DNA from: [Eubacterium] cellulosolvens LD2006
GTDB taxonomy: Bacteria; Bacillota; Clostridia; Lachnospirales; Lachnospiraceae
Length of the DNA stretch: 64,000 nt
Assembly (NCBI RefSeq): GCF_000621585.1
Contig: NZ_JHXY01000010.1
Span: forward strand, 1 to 64,000
Reading direction: 5' to 3'
The notes under the pieces were generated by a model, which worked only from the letters and a program-made list of their open reading frames with translations, searched no databases and was not told where the DNA came from. Both the position numbers and the translations under genes were made by a program. Positions 8,050 to 16,969 of the stretch are shown one piece after another. Numbering within the stretch: the stretch's first letter is position 1; each line of letters starts with the position of its first letter.

Positions 8050-8706
8050 ATGAAGGTGGTAGAAAAATTTATCAGTATCAACGGAGAGGGAACCCGTGCC
8101 GGCGAGCTGGCGGTTTTTGTCCGATTCCGCGGTTGTAATCTCAACTGCAGCTACTGTGATACGATGTGGGCGAATGAACCGGGCTGTCCCTGTGAGGATG
8201 AGACGCCGGAACAGATCGTTTCTTATATTGAAGAGACGAAGGTGAAAAATGTGACGCTCACGGGAGGCGAACCGTTGCTGCAGAAAGAGATGCCGGAACT
8301 GCTGCACCTGTTGGCAGAGAAGAAAGATTTGCGCGTGGAGATTGAAACAAACGGTGCCGTGGATCTCTCCGGATTCCGGACCGGTGAGCAGAGCGTTTTT
8401 ACAATGGACTACAAGCTTCCGTCCAGCGGCTGCGAAAGCGGAATGCTGACGGAGAACTTCAGATTTCTCGAACAAAAGGATACTGTCAAGTTTGTCGTCG
8501 GCAGTCAGGAGGACCTGGATAGGGCAGGAGAAATCATTCGTGAGTACGGGCTGATCGGGAAATGCCATGTGTATTTTAGCCCGGTCTTCGGCAAAATCGA
8601 GCCGGAGCAGATTGTGAATTATATGATAGAACACAGGCTGAACGGTGCGAGGATTCAGATTCAGATCCACAAAGTGATCTGGGATCCGAACCGCCGCGGT
8701 GTGTGA
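8050..8706 (+). CDS. queE: 7-carboxy-7-deazaguanine synthase QueE (radical SAM)
   Basis: This 218-residue radical SAM enzyme contracts 6-carboxy-tetrahydropterin to 7-carboxy-7-deazaguanine. It has the N-terminal [18 protein letters not shown] region, the cluster motif [19 protein letters not shown], and ETNGAVDL, all typical of QueE. The small size, without a SPASM extension, fits the family. It directly abuts queD, with the ribosome site inside the queD end, so the two are probably translationally coupled. Confidence 0.95.
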   Translation: MKVVEKFISINGEGTRAGELAVFVRFRGCNLNCSYCDTMWANEPGCPCEDETPEQIVSYIEETKVKNVTLTGGEPLLQKEMPELLHLLAEKKDLRVEIETNGAVDLSGFRTGEQSVFTMDYKLPSSGCESGMLTENFRFLEQKDTVKFVVGSQEDLDRAGEIIREYGLIGKCHVYFSPVFGKIEPEQIVNYMIEHRLNGARIQIQIHKVIWDPNRRGV

Positions 8707-8722
8707 TTGGAGGAAGGAAATC

Positions 8723-9403
8723 GTGATAGACCAGAAGGCAATTGAGGAGCATATCCGCGGAATTCTTATTGCGCTCGGTGACAACCCTGAGCGGGAGGGG
8801 CTGAAAGATACGCCAAAGCGCGTGGCAAAAATGTACGCGGAGGTTTTTGCGGGAATGAATTACAGCAATCATGAGATTGCGGAGATGTTCGACAAGACAT
8901 TTGAAGAGGGTGTCGCCGACGAGGAAGATCATGTCAGTCTGCATATTCCAGAGAACGATTGCGACAGAGAGGATCTCACGGCAGTAGTCGGAAAAACTGG
9001 ACATTTTCCGGCGGTTGGCACACAGGATGATTCCAAACCGGCCAGAGTCGTCGTCATGAAAGATATCGATTTCTTCTCCTACTGCGAGCACCACATGGCT
9101 CTGATGTACGATATGAAAGCCTGCGTTGCCTACGTGCCGAACGGGAAGGTCATCGGCCTTTCGAAGATCGCGAGGGTCTGCGATATGGTAGGAAGAAGAC
9201 TACAGCTTCAGGAAAAGATCGGAAAGGATATTGCGGATATCATCTCCGAAATTACAGGAAGCAAAGACGTGGCGGTCACCATCGAGGGACACCACAGCTG
9301 TGTCAGTGCCAGAGGAATCAAGAAACAGAATACAAAGACATTTACGGCAGAACTTCGGGGACGATTCCGCACCGATGCGGAGTTGCAGTTTTATCTTCGA
9401 TAA
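8723..9403 (+). CDS. folE: GTP cyclohydrolase I FolE
   Basis: This 226-residue enzyme makes dihydroneopterin triphosphate from GTP, feeding both folate and queuosine synthesis. Signatures include the zinc-site SYCEHHM, the later [10 protein letters not shown] cysteine region, and [14 protein letters not shown] at 8723 is chosen because GGAGGAAGG lies just upstream; a longer frame would overlap queE. Its place between queE and queC suggests this copy is dedicated to deazaguanine synthesis, though it may also supply folate. Confidence 0.95.
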   Translation: MIDQKAIEEHIRGILIALGDNPEREGLKDTPKRVAKMYAEVFAGMNYSNHEIAEMFDKTFEEGVADEEDHVSLHIPENDCDREDLTAVVGKTGHFPAVGTQDDSKPARVVVMKDIDFFSYCEHHMALMYDMKACVAYVPNGKVIGLSKIARVCDMVGRRLQLQEKIGKDIADIISEITGSKDVAVTIEGHHSCVSARGIKKQNTKTFTAELRGRFRTDAELQFYLR

Positions 9404-9420
9404 GAAAGCTGCACCGTTGA

Positions 9421-9499
9421 ATATACAGGGATGTGAAGCCGTATCATACAGACGGCTGTATATAGAAAATAAGATCTTCGCGTAAATCGCGGGAAGATC
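9421..9499 (+). promoter_or_regulatory. Paired hairpins between folE and queC
   Basis: Two hairpins fill most of the 113-base gap. One is ATATACAG...CTGTATAT enclosing GCCGT/ACGGC (about 9421-9462). The other is GATCTTCGCG / CGCGGGAAGATC (9473-9499), ending just before the queC ribosome site. They may tune queC translation or mRNA stability. There is no T-run after either, so they are not obvious terminators. Confidence 0.45.
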
Positions 9500-9516
9500 A
9501 GGATGAGGTGATTGAT

Positions 9517-10200
9517 ATGAAGGCAATGGTACTCAGCAGCGGCGGCGTGGATTCGACGACCGCCCTCGGACTGGCAATAAAGAAATACGGAAAAGAGAAT
9601 GTAATCGCGCTCTCTGTGTCCTACGGACAGAAGCACGATAAGGAGATCCAGGCAGCCAGAGCGGTGGCGGAATACTACGGGATCGAGCAGCTTTTTCTGG
9701 ATCTGAGCACGATTTTTCAATACAGCAATTGTTCCCTTCTGAAACAGTCCACGGAGGAAATCCCGGAGGAGAGTTACTCCGAGCAGATCAGGGAGACCGG
9801 CGGCGAAAAGCCGGTGAGCACATATGTGCCGTTTCGCAACGGACTTTTCCTTTCCTCTGCGGCAAGTCTTGCGCTTTCGAAGGATTGCGGCGTGATCTAT
9901 TACGGCGCCCATGCGGATGATTCGGCCGGCTTTGCCTATCCGGACTGCTCTCCGGTTTTCAATAAAGCCATGAATGACGCGATCTGGGAGGGCAGCGGAC
10001 ATCAGCTCCGCATCGAAGCGCCCTTTGTAAATATGAACAAGGCAGGCGTCGTGAAGCTGGGGCTGGAACTCGGAGTACCCTACGAGCTGACCTGGTCCTG
10101 TTACGAGGGCGGCGAGAAACCCTGTGGAAAATGCGGAACCTGCATCGACCGGGCTGCTGCGTTTGCGGCAAACGGGGTGAAGGATCCGGCGCTGGTCTGA
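9517..10200 (+). CDS. queC: 7-cyano-7-deazaguanine synthase QueC
   Basis: This 227-residue ATP-dependent enzyme turns 7-carboxy-7-deazaguanine into preQ0. It shows the PP-loop LSSGGVDSTTALGLA at the N-terminus, the conserved YVPFRNGLFLS block, GAHADD, and a C-terminal zinc site CYEGGEKPCGKCGTC. ATG 9517 has GAGGTG at good spacing; a GTG three codons earlier overlaps that site. It is the fourth gene of the que operon. Confidence 0.95.
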   Translation: MKAMVLSSGGVDSTTALGLAIKKYGKENVIALSVSYGQKHDKEIQAARAVAEYYGIEQLFLDLSTIFQYSNCSLLKQSTEEIPEESYSEQIRETGGEKPVSTYVPFRNGLFLSSAASLALSKDCGVIYYGAHADDSAGFAYPDCSPVFNKAMNDAIWEGSGHQLRIEAPFVNMNKAGVVKLGLELGVPYELTWSCYEGGEKPCGKCGTCIDRAAAFAANGVKDPALV

Positions 10201-10319
10201 CAGAGGGAAAATTTGCGGGATCGAAAGGTTTGGCCGGTTCATCTGTAGGAACCGGTGGACAGGAATCCGGCGCATAAAATCCGCTGGGGATTCCTGATTA
10301 CAGGAAGAGAGGATTTGGA

Positions 10320-10811
10320 ATGAGCGACGAAAGAGAAAAAGAAGATTTGACCTTACTTGGAAACCGAAATGTGAAATACGCGATGGACTATGATCCGGGG
10401 GTGCTGGAGACCTTTATCAATAAACATCCGGATCACGATTACTTCGTGAAATTCAACTGTCCGGAGTTCACATCGCTCTGTCCGATTACCGGACAGCCGG
10501 ATTTTGCGACAATTACGATCTCCTATGTGCCGCAGGAGAAGATGGTGGAGAGCAAGAGCCTGAAACTGTATCTTTTTTCTTTCAGAAATCACGGAGATTT
10601 TCACGAGGACTGCGTGAATATCATCATGGAAGATCTGATCCGCCTGATGGATCCGAAGTACATTGAGGTGTGGGGAAAATTCCTTCCCAGAGGAGGTATC
10701 TCGATCGATCCGTACTGCAACTACGGAAAGAAGGGAACGAAGTGGGAAAAGATTGCGGAGGACCGTCTGGCGTGGCATGACATGAATCCGGAGAAGATTG
10801 ATAACCGATGA
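10320..10811 (+). CDS. queF: NADPH-dependent 7-cyano-7-deazaguanine reductase QueF
   Basis: This 163-residue enzyme reduces preQ0 to preQ1 and completes the operon. It has the catalytic [12 protein letters not shown] (Cys54, Asp61) and the QueF motif [20 protein letters not shown]. The short single-domain form is the YkvM type, as in Bacillus. The 119-base gap before it contains two hairpins (CCGGTTC/GAACCGG and AGGAATCC/GGATTCCT). No later queuosine gene (tgt, queA, queG) is next to it. Confidence 0.95.
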   Translation: MSDEREKEDLTLLGNRNVKYAMDYDPGVLETFINKHPDHDYFVKFNCPEFTSLCPITGQPDFATITISYVPQEKMVESKSLKLYLFSFRNHGDFHEDCVNIIMEDLIRLMDPKYIEVWGKFLPRGGISIDPYCNYGKKGTKWEKIAEDRLAWHDMNPEKIDNR

Positions 10812-10958
10812 GAAACGTCGAAACGGGTTTTTGCAGGGGGCTGAGGCCTGCTGCGGGAATGGCTGCCGGTTGTTTTATCAGACATTTTCTCCGGGATGGT
10901 AGACGGATTCCTCTATAACTGTTATGGTATGTAAGAGAACAATTGTGAGGGTATGGAA

Positions 10959-11783
10959 ATGTCTATTTGTCAATTTGTATTGATATTTATGGTCGGATCA
11001 TTTATCGGATGGATCTGGGAATGCTTCTATTACGCAATGAAGTTTAAAAGGTGGATCAACAGCGGTTTTATGTTCGGCCCGGTCTGCCCGATCTACGGTG
11101 TCGGGGTGGCGGTTTCCACCGCTCTCTTCTGCGGGGATGGAAGATTCCGGCCGACGACGACGCTGGGGTTGGTCTATCTCTTTATCTTCTGTGTGATCGG
11201 AAGCGCGGCGCTGGAATGGATTACCTCGATCGCGCTGGAGTACTGGTTTCACGCCGTATGGTGGGATTACTCGGATATGCCGCTCAATGTGGACGGCAGA
11301 ATTTGTCTTCCGGCCTCCATTGCATTCGGAATCGCCGGACTCTTTGTGGCCAAAGTCGGAGGTCCGGGACTTCTTGACTGGTGTCAGGGGATCACAGTGA
11401 ACCGGACAGAGCTGGGAGCACTGATCTGTGTGTCGGTCTTTATCGCGGATCTGACACTCACGGTTACTTCGATGTCGTCTCTTCTTGAGAAGATTTCCAG
11501 GTGGAAGGATGGCTTTGACCGAAAAATGGAGCAGAACGTCATGATTGTGAAGGACGGACCGGCTGCGGTCGCCAAAGCTGTTGTAAAGACGGCATCCGGT
11601 ACGGTTGTCCGTACGGTCGAATTTCCGAGTGAGGTGTACAGTCGCCTGACCAGCGGTGAGAAGAAGCATCTGGAGAGCATTCAGGAGATCTGGCTTCCGG
11701 GACGGAAGGAACACAATTTCGTCTTCGACGGATCCGACCGGAAAACCGAAGCGGAAGAGAAAGGTTCAACGAAAGAATCCTGA
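10959..11783 (+). CDS. CmpB/DUF1113-type integral membrane protein (putative ABC-transporter type IV)
   Basis: This protein of about 274 residues belongs to the putative ABC-transporter type IV (CmpB) family common in Firmicutes. The N-terminal half has about five membrane segments with the family's GWIWECFYY, GFMFGPVCPIYGVG and WWDYSDMPLNVDGRICL motifs. The C-terminal ~100 residues are hydrophilic and probably cytoplasmic. The start at 10959 fits GTGAGGG seven bases upstream; ATG 10953 is nearly on top of it. The true function of the family is unknown despite its name. A terminator follows. Confidence 0.8.
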   Translation: MSICQFVLIFMVGSFIGWIWECFYYAMKFKRWINSGFMFGPVCPIYGVGVAVSTALFCGDGRFRPTTTLGLVYLFIFCVIGSAALEWITSIALEYWFHAVWWDYSDMPLNVDGRICLPASIAFGIAGLFVAKVGGPGLLDWCQGITVNRTELGALICVSVFIADLTLTVTSMSSLLEKISRWKDGFDRKMEQNVMIVKDGPAAVAKAVVKTASGTVVRTVEFPSEVYSRLTSGEKKHLESIQEIWLPGRKEHNFVFDGSDRKTEAEEKGSTKES

Positions 11784-11816
11784 TCGCGGCGCGAGAATGA
11801 TATAGTAAAGTGAACA

Positions 11817-11878
11817 GAAAAGCCGCTGTGCAGAACACGTTTCTTAAAAGAATACGGGTTCTGCACAGCGGCTTTTTT
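11817..11878 (+). terminator. Intrinsic terminator after the CmpB-like gene
   Basis: AAAGCCGCTGTGCAGAAC pairs with GTTCTGCACAGCGGCTTT around a loop of about 21 bases, followed by TTT. The stem is about 18 bp. Confidence 0.85.
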
Positions 11879-11880
11879 GG

Positions 11881-12003
11881 GTTATAAGAAATTCTTCCGA
11901 AATTTCTATAACACAAAACGCTCCGCTTAGATGCGCAGCTCGCGCGATGAGTAGATGGTTCTCATCCAAAGTTCGGCGCGAGAATGTCGCGAGCGACATT
12001 CAT
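11881..12003. repeat. Dispersed hairpin repeat, copy 1
   Basis: A hairpin TTATAAGAAATT / AAATTTCTATAA (11882-11912) is followed by the core ACAAAACGCTCCGC (11913-11926) and then TTAGATGCGCAGCTCGCG and GGCGCGAGAATGTCGCGAG. Related sequence occurs at 47152-47190, 47803-48000 and 61074-61278, always behind the 3' end of a gene or operon. It resembles a REP/BIME-type intergenic family. Confidence 0.6.
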
Positions 12004-12011
12004 TTTTATAT

Positions 12012-12086
12012 ACATATCTACATTTATATAGTACAATATGTTGAAGTAATATCATATTATTTCTCATATAAAACAGGTAGATATGT
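12012..12086 (+). promoter_or_regulatory. Inverted repeat upstream of ABC operon
   Basis: ACATATCTAC (12012-12021) and its exact complement GTAGATATGT (12077-12086) flank an A+T-rich stretch just before the ABC transporter ribosome site. This could be an operator pair or a long stem. A clear promoter could not be fixed. Confidence 0.4.
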
Positions 12087-12104
12087 TGAAGGAGTAGCAC
12101 ACAT

Positions 12105-12905
12105 ATGTTAAAAATCGATCACTTGACAAAAACCTACGGGGAGAAAAAAGCAGTAGATGATCTTTCTCTGCAGATTCAAAAGGGTGAGATTTACGGGTTT
12201 ATCGGTCACAACGGCGCGGGAAAGACAACAACGCTGCGCTCGGTTGTGGGCATTCAGGAATTTGACGCAGGTGAGATCATGATCGCCGGACATTCGATCC
12301 TGAAAGAGCCGCTTGTCTGCAAGAAAAAAATAGCCTATATTCCGGACAACCCGGATCTTTACGAATTCATGTCTGGTATCAAATATCTGAATTTTATCGC
12401 GGATATTTACGGCGTGGACGCCAATACCAGACGGGAGAAGATTCATAAGTATGCGGATCTGTTTGAGATCACGAAGGATCTCGCGCAGCCGATCAGCGCG
12501 TACTCGCATGGAATGAAACAGAAGCTGGCGATCATCTCAGCCTGGATTCACGATCCGGAACTTATCATCATGGATGAGCCCTTTGTCGGCCTGGATCCGA
12601 AGGCCGCACATCTGTTAAAGGGTATGATGCGCGAGATCTGCGATCAGGGAGGAGCGATTTTCTTCTCCACGCACGTGCTTGAGGTCGCGGAAAAACTCTG
12701 CGACAAAGTTGCGATTATCAAGCAGGGAAAACTGATCCGTTCCGGAACGATGGAGGAGGTCAAGGGTGACGAGAGTCTGGAGGACGTATTTCTTGATCTG
12801 GAGGGCGTACCGTCCGGTGACGCGGAAGTCGTTGAGGCAGAAGGATCCGTCGGAATTGCGGATGCAAATGTACATGCCGACGGAGCAAAAGACTGCGTAC
12901 AGTGA
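12105..12905 (+). CDS. ABC transporter ATP-binding protein
   Basis: This 266-residue ATPase has Walker A GHNGAGKTT, the signature region SHGMKQK, Walker B with IIMDEPFVGLD, and the switch histidine in FFSTHVLE. The LSGGQ motif is replaced by YSHGM, as in many CcmA/BcrA-type export ATPases. The C-terminal 40 residues are acidic and variable. AAGGAG precedes the ATG. It pairs with the permease that begins 20 bases after it. The cargo is unknown. Confidence 0.92.
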   Translation: MLKIDHLTKTYGEKKAVDDLSLQIQKGEIYGFIGHNGAGKTTTLRSVVGIQEFDAGEIMIAGHSILKEPLVCKKKIAYIPDNPDLYEFMSGIKYLNFIADIYGVDANTRREKIHKYADLFEITKDLAQPISAYSHGMKQKLAIISAWIHDPELIIMDEPFVGLDPKAAHLLKGMMREICDQGGAIFFSTHVLEVAEKLCDKVAIIKQGKLIRSGTMEEVKGDESLEDVFLDLEGVPSGDAEVVEAEGSVGIADANVHADGAKDCVQ

Positions 12906-12925
12906 TCATCAGGCGGGAGGTTATC

Positions 12926-14524
12926 ATGCTTAGTATTCTGATAAAAAAACAGCTGGCGGAGATTTTTCGCGCCTATCTCTATAATCCGAAAAAGAACAAG
13001 GCGAGATCAAAGTTTTCGATATTCGTGATGTTTACCTTTTTTATTCTTGTGATGGTAGGACTTCTGGGAGGAATGTTTTCCTATCTGTCCTGGAATCTGA
13101 GACCGGTGATTCAGCTGGGCCTGGGATGGTTTTATTTCTCGCTTCTCAGCGGGATCGCGATTTTTCTGGGGGCCTTCGGAAGTGTTTTCAATACTTTTTC
13201 CGGACTGTATCTGGCAAAAGATAACGATCTGCTTCTGTCCATGCCGATCCCGGTGGAGTATGTGATCATTTCCAGGCTTGTCACGGTCTATCTGATGGGA
13301 TTGATGTATTCTGCGACGGTTACGATTCCGGCAATGGTGATTTATTTCATCACAGATGGTTTCGGCCCGCTGAAGCTTGTCGGTTCAATTCTGTGGATAC
13401 TGGCGGTGTCTGTGATTGTCTTCGCACTGTCCTGTCTGCTGGGATATATCGTCGCGTTCTTCAGTACAAAACTGAAGAGGAAGAATATCACGACGGTCTT
13501 CATCTCACTTGTATTCATTACCGTTTATTACATCGTATATTTCAAGGCCTCCGATATTATGAGGGATCTGCTTCTGAACGCGCAGCTCTACGGTGAGAAG
13601 GTGAAAGGAGCCGCATATCCGATCTATCTCTTCGGTGCAGTTGGAACCGGCGATGGAATCGCGATGGCCGTATATGCCGTTGCGGTGGTTCTCCTGATTG
13701 CGGTTGTGTGGGTCGTTCTCTCGAGAAGTTTCCTGAAGATTGTCACATCCACAGGAAAAGAGAACCACGTAACTTACCGTGAGAAAAATGTAAAAAGAAG
13801 GAGCAGTTTCGGAGCACTGTTCGGAAAAGAACTCGGACGATTCACGGGAAGCGCCAGCTACATGCTCAACTGCGGTCTCGGAATCATTATTCTTCCGTTC
13901 ATCGGGGTTCTCTTTGTACTCAAGGGAGATATGGTGCAGGATGTGGCAAGTTTCCTGTTTTCCGGAACTCCCGGGGCGGTCACGATTGCGGTCATTACAG
14001 CGATCTGCGGATGCGCATCGATGAATGATATCGCCACGCCGTCTGTTTCACTCGAAGGAAAGAATCTGTGGATCCTTCAGTCGCTTCCGGTATCGGCAGG
14101 ATCAATTCTTCGCGCAAAGATCTCCCTTCAGTTTCTGCTGACGGAAATACCGGCGCTGGTGCCTGTGATCTGTGCCTGCGCGGTTTTTGATCTTCCGGTC
14201 ATCGAGAAGGTATTTATTTTTGTTCTTCCGACGATCTATATCGGGCTTATGTCATACTTCGGAATGTTCCTTGGACTGCACAATCCGAATCTGAAGTGGA
14301 CGAGTGAGATTTATCCGATCAAGCAGAGCCTCTCTGTGCTGTTTGCGCTGTTCGGAGGCATGCTCTATGCAGTGGCGTTCTTCGTCGGTTTTATTCTCTT
14401 GGATCAGAAGGTGGATGTCATGCTTTATCTCGGAGCAACTACGGCGTTGACAGCAGTTCTTCTTTTGCTCCTCGTTCTCTGGCTTCACAGAGCGGCGGAA
14501 AAACTCTTTGTGAAACTGGCCTGA
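12926..14524 (+). CDS. ABC-2-type exporter permease
   Basis: This 532-residue membrane protein has about ten to twelve hydrophobic segments and a short basic N-terminus (LIKKQLAEIFRAY). It is the partner of the upstream ATPase. Its architecture matches the two-half permeases of Clostridia encoded next to CcmA-like ATPases. ATG 12926 is preceded by GGGAGGT; an in-frame GTG at 12902 overlaps the ATPase stop and lacks a site. Substrate is unknown; roles in antimicrobial resistance, secretion or envelope stress are possible for the family. Confidence 0.85.
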   Translation: MLSILIKKQLAEIFRAYLYNPKKNKARSKFSIFVMFTFFILVMVGLLGGMFSYLSWNLRPVIQLGLGWFYFSLLSGIAIFLGAFGSVFNTFSGLYLAKDNDLLLSMPIPVEYVIISRLVTVYLMGLMYSATVTIPAMVIYFITDGFGPLKLVGSILWILAVSVIVFALSCLLGYIVAFFSTKLKRKNITTVFISLVFITVYYIVYFKASDIMRDLLLNAQLYGEKVKGAAYPIYLFGAVGTGDGIAMAVYAVAVVLLIAVVWVVLSRSFLKIVTSTGKENHVTYREKNVKRRSSFGALFGKELGRFTGSASYMLNCGLGIIILPFIGVLFVLKGDMVQDVASFLFSGTPGAVTIAVITAICGCASMNDIATPSVSLEGKNLWILQSLPVSAGSILRAKISLQFLLTEIPALVPVICACAVFDLPVIEKVFIFVLPTIYIGLMSYFGMFLGLHNPNLKWTSEIYPIKQSLSVLFALFGGMLYAVAFFVGFILLDQKVDVMLYLGATTALTAVLLLLLVLWLHRAAEKLFVKLA

Positions 14525-14628
14525 CATTGCAGTTGAAACAAAACGTCAGAACAAAAAGATGCAAAATAGATTCGAAGTGTATCGAAGCGGGCAGGAAATA
14601 ACAGGAATGTGTACAGGGAGGAGACAGT

Positions 14629-15630
14629 ATGAGCGAACGCGAACCGCTGGTGAGTGTAATTGTTCCGGTCTTCAATGTGGCCGGTTATCTGGACGAGTGC
14701 ATACAAAGCATTACCGGTCAGACATACAGAAATCTGGAAATACTGCTGATTGACGACGGGTCTACGGATGAATCGGGAAGCATCTGCGAAAAATGGCAGA
14801 GAAGGGATTCGAGAATTCAATGTATTCATCAGGAGAATCAGGGGCTGTCGGCGGCAAGAAATCATGGCATGGACAGGAGCAGGGGAGAATATTTCGCTTT
14901 TGTGGACTCGGATGACGTCATCGATGAAAACTTCATACGAATCCTGGTAAAGACAATTATATCCACGGGAACGGATGTGGCGATGTGCGGGTTTCGTATG
15001 TTTACAGAGGATTCCGGCTTCAAAAAAACAGAAAGCTTGAGTGGCGACTGCGCGGAGGAAGGAGCGGAATCTGCCCGCAGGCTCTCGGACGTTGAATTCG
15101 GGAGAGGATTGACGGAACCCTTCAGCGTTCCATACGTGATAGCCTGTAATAAGCTGTATCGAAAAGAAAAAGTGCAATGCAGATTCCGCAGGGGAATCCT
15201 CTGTGAAGATGTGTTTTTTGCGGTGGATCTTTTCTGCTGCGGCTGTACGTACAGTTCGATCGACCTGCCGCTGTATGGATACAGAATCCGAAATACAGGT
15301 ATCACCGGAGCGAAGTCTGATCGTTACTTCGAGAATATGTTTGACGCGATGGATCATCAGTATAAAAAAATGAAAGACAGGTTCGACGGTGCGTTTAGAG
15401 CAAGACTTGTCAATTTTATTCTATGTCTGACGGAAAACGTGGAATGTGATCTTTATTACGCAAAACGCCGGGTGCTTGCAGCGAAACTTCGGGGAAGAGT
15501 GCGTGCGTTTTACAGGGAAAGCCACCGGAATCTGAAGGGCGTGTCCGGACAGGCGAAACACGCGCTTTATTATATGTGCCCGCCGGCATATCATCTGCTG
15601 AAAATCCGGGCAAAGAGAGTTTACGCCTGA
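14629..15630 (+). CDS. Family 2 glycosyltransferase
   Basis: This 333-residue GT-A enzyme begins with VSVIVPVFNVAGYLDECI, the common GT2 N-terminus, then LLIDDGSTDESG and the DXD-type metal site VDSDD. The C-terminal third is basic and variable and probably binds acceptor or membrane. It would transfer a sugar to a cell-surface glycan or teichoic acid. GGGAGGAG precedes the ATG. It stands alone; there is no polysaccharide cluster around it, so the substrate is open. Confidence 0.88.
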   Translation: MSEREPLVSVIVPVFNVAGYLDECIQSITGQTYRNLEILLIDDGSTDESGSICEKWQRRDSRIQCIHQENQGLSAARNHGMDRSRGEYFAFVDSDDVIDENFIRILVKTIISTGTDVAMCGFRMFTEDSGFKKTESLSGDCAEEGAESARRLSDVEFGRGLTEPFSVPYVIACNKLYRKEKVQCRFRRGILCEDVFFAVDLFCCGCTYSSIDLPLYGYRIRNTGITGAKSDRYFENMFDAMDHQYKKMKDRFDGAFRARLVNFILCLTENVECDLYYAKRRVLAAKLRGRVRAFYRESHRNLKGVSGQAKHALYYMCPPAYHLLKIRAKRVYA

Positions 15631-15680
15631 GCCCTATACACCGGAGGGGGCTTTGTGATACAACATAATAGGAAAAACGT

Positions 15681-15715
15681 TTAAGTGGATGAGAAATACG
15701 AATTCATCCACTTAA
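15681..15715 (+). terminator. Stem-loop after glycosyltransferase
   Basis: TTAAGTGGATGA pairs exactly with TCATCCACTTAA around an 11-base loop. The following ATTAT is a poor T-run, so termination is probable but not certain. Confidence 0.5.
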
Positions 15716-15753
15716 ATTATGATCAGAAATAATGTGATTTGAGGGAGAGGTTT

Positions 15754-16482
15754 ATGAAACGAAATAGAAGATTCGGATGGATTCTGACAGGAGTACTGGC
15801 CGCCGGCTGTCTGGGCGGCTGTTCTTTTGCGCTGCCTTTTTTTGGTGTAAACGGCGAAGCGCCGGATTACCGGCACGACACCAGCGAGGAGGCGATGTAT
15901 AACGATGGATCCTATGAAACCGAATCCTATGATGAGTACGATGATTCATCTCTGGATGTCGATGAGCTGCTCGATGATTATCTGAGCGACAGCGGTTCAT
16001 ATTCTACGGACAGCAGCCTGGGCTTTGATGATTTCGGGGAGGGAGACCCGGAGTTTACGAAGGACGGAAGCTATACGGTACCCGCCGGCTGGGAGATAAA
16101 CGAGGAACAATCCACAGAGGCGAAGGTCTTCTATGTGCGCGAAGACGAAACGAACATGAAAAATCCGGACAACATTTCCGTGGAACAGGGAACAAATAAG
16201 TACAAAGCCAACGATCCGATGGGCTTTAAAAATGCGATCATGCGTCAGATCGGTATCATGACGGGAGGAAAAAAGTGTGAAATTCACGGCCGCGGCTACA
16301 CGACAGACAAAAAGATCAATGTGATTATGCTGGAAATCATCGACGATGCTTGTACGACCAGACAGTACTACCTCTGCGGAGACAACCGGTATGTGCTCAT
16401 TCATGCGACGAACTTCAGCGGGGAGACCGATATCGACGAGGCCGCAGAGGAAATGGCAGAGTCATTTGAGTGGATGAATTGA
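15754..16482 (+). CDS. Acidic lipoprotein of unknown function
   Basis: This 242-residue protein has a signal peptide with the lipobox LGGC, so it is probably anchored to the outer face of the membrane. After the cysteine comes a Tyr/Ser/Asp/Glu-rich linker to about residue 95, likely disordered. A compact C-terminal domain of about 140 residues follows (from TVPAGWEI to ESFEWMN), with a pattern seen in many uncharacterised clostridial lipoproteins. The start at 15754 has GGGAGAGG upstream; the upstream in-frame TTG lacks a site. No function can be assigned. Confidence 0.8.
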   Translation: MKRNRRFGWILTGVLAAGCLGGCSFALPFFGVNGEAPDYRHDTSEEAMYNDGSYETESYDEYDDSSLDVDELLDDYLSDSGSYSTDSSLGFDDFGEGDPEFTKDGSYTVPAGWEINEEQSTEAKVFYVREDETNMKNPDNISVEQGTNKYKANDPMGFKNAIMRQIGIMTGGKKCEIHGRGYTTDKKINVIMLEIIDDACTTRQYYLCGDNRYVLIHATNFSGETDIDEAAEEMAESFEWMN

Positions 16483-16630
16483 GAACGGACTTTCATTTTC
16501 TGTCAAGTACGGATTCTACACTTTGGTCACATAGAAACGGTACAGGGAAACTTTTGGAGTTCACGTTATACTATTCTTACATAATTGAAGGATAAAGAAA
16601 GATGGAAGACTCTGAAAAGGAGGAGATCAA

Positions 16631-16807
16631 ATGAAGGATTGGGAGAAACCAAGATTGGAGGCCGTTGATTTTAGCGATACCGGATATGGACCACATAATG
16701 AAAAGGTACCGGATTCTGAATTGACACAAGAATATGATCCGGAGAGAGGATTTGGATGGTATCAGCTGTATGGTGAAGCCTCGGATTCATCCAAAGTAGA
16801 AGCGTGA
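16631..16807 (+). CDS. 58-residue peptide, candidate RiPP precursor
   Basis: A strong AAAGGAGGAG site precedes this 58-residue open frame, which ends at TGA 16805-16807. It starts MKDWEKPRLEAVDF, close to the W..P.L leader pattern of paeninodin-like lasso precursors and related RiPP leaders. It then has TGYGPHNEK and, near the end, FGWYQLYGEAS. The YGP motif echoes the VYGPP of the lipoprotein at 4245. A promoter-like TATACT lies near 16567 and a perfect terminator follows at 16842, so it is probably a monocistronic small gene. No lasso or other RiPP enzyme is adjacent. Function is unknown; a precursor of a modified peptide is my best inference. Confidence 0.6.
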   Translation: MKDWEKPRLEAVDFSDTGYGPHNEKVPDSELTQEYDPERGFGWYQLYGEASDSSKVEA

Positions 16808-16841
16808 CAAGTGTAAAACGAAGAATATTTTCTGCATATAA

Positions 16842-16895
16842 AAAGTTCGGGGAAAAGGATGACGCATTTATGCGAGATCCTTTTCCCCGAACTTT
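16842..16895. terminator. Bidirectional terminator
   Basis: A perfect 19-bp stem AAAGTTCGGGGAAAAGGAT / ATCCTTTTCCCCGAACTTT with a 16-base loop lies between the small peptide gene and the end of the minus-strand Nudix gene. A- and T-runs at the arms make it usable from both sides. Confidence 0.85.
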
Positions 16896-16969
16896 GCTGT
16901 TACAGGGAATGCTACAGGAAAAACCCTTGGTATCTCCGTAATACGAAATACTTTGTCTGTGGACTTTGT

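Noticed and set aside
16483-16969. A lasso peptide cluster around the 58-residue peptide
   Set aside because: Neighbours are a lipoprotein and a Nudix hydrolase; no B or C lasso enzyme is present in the window.
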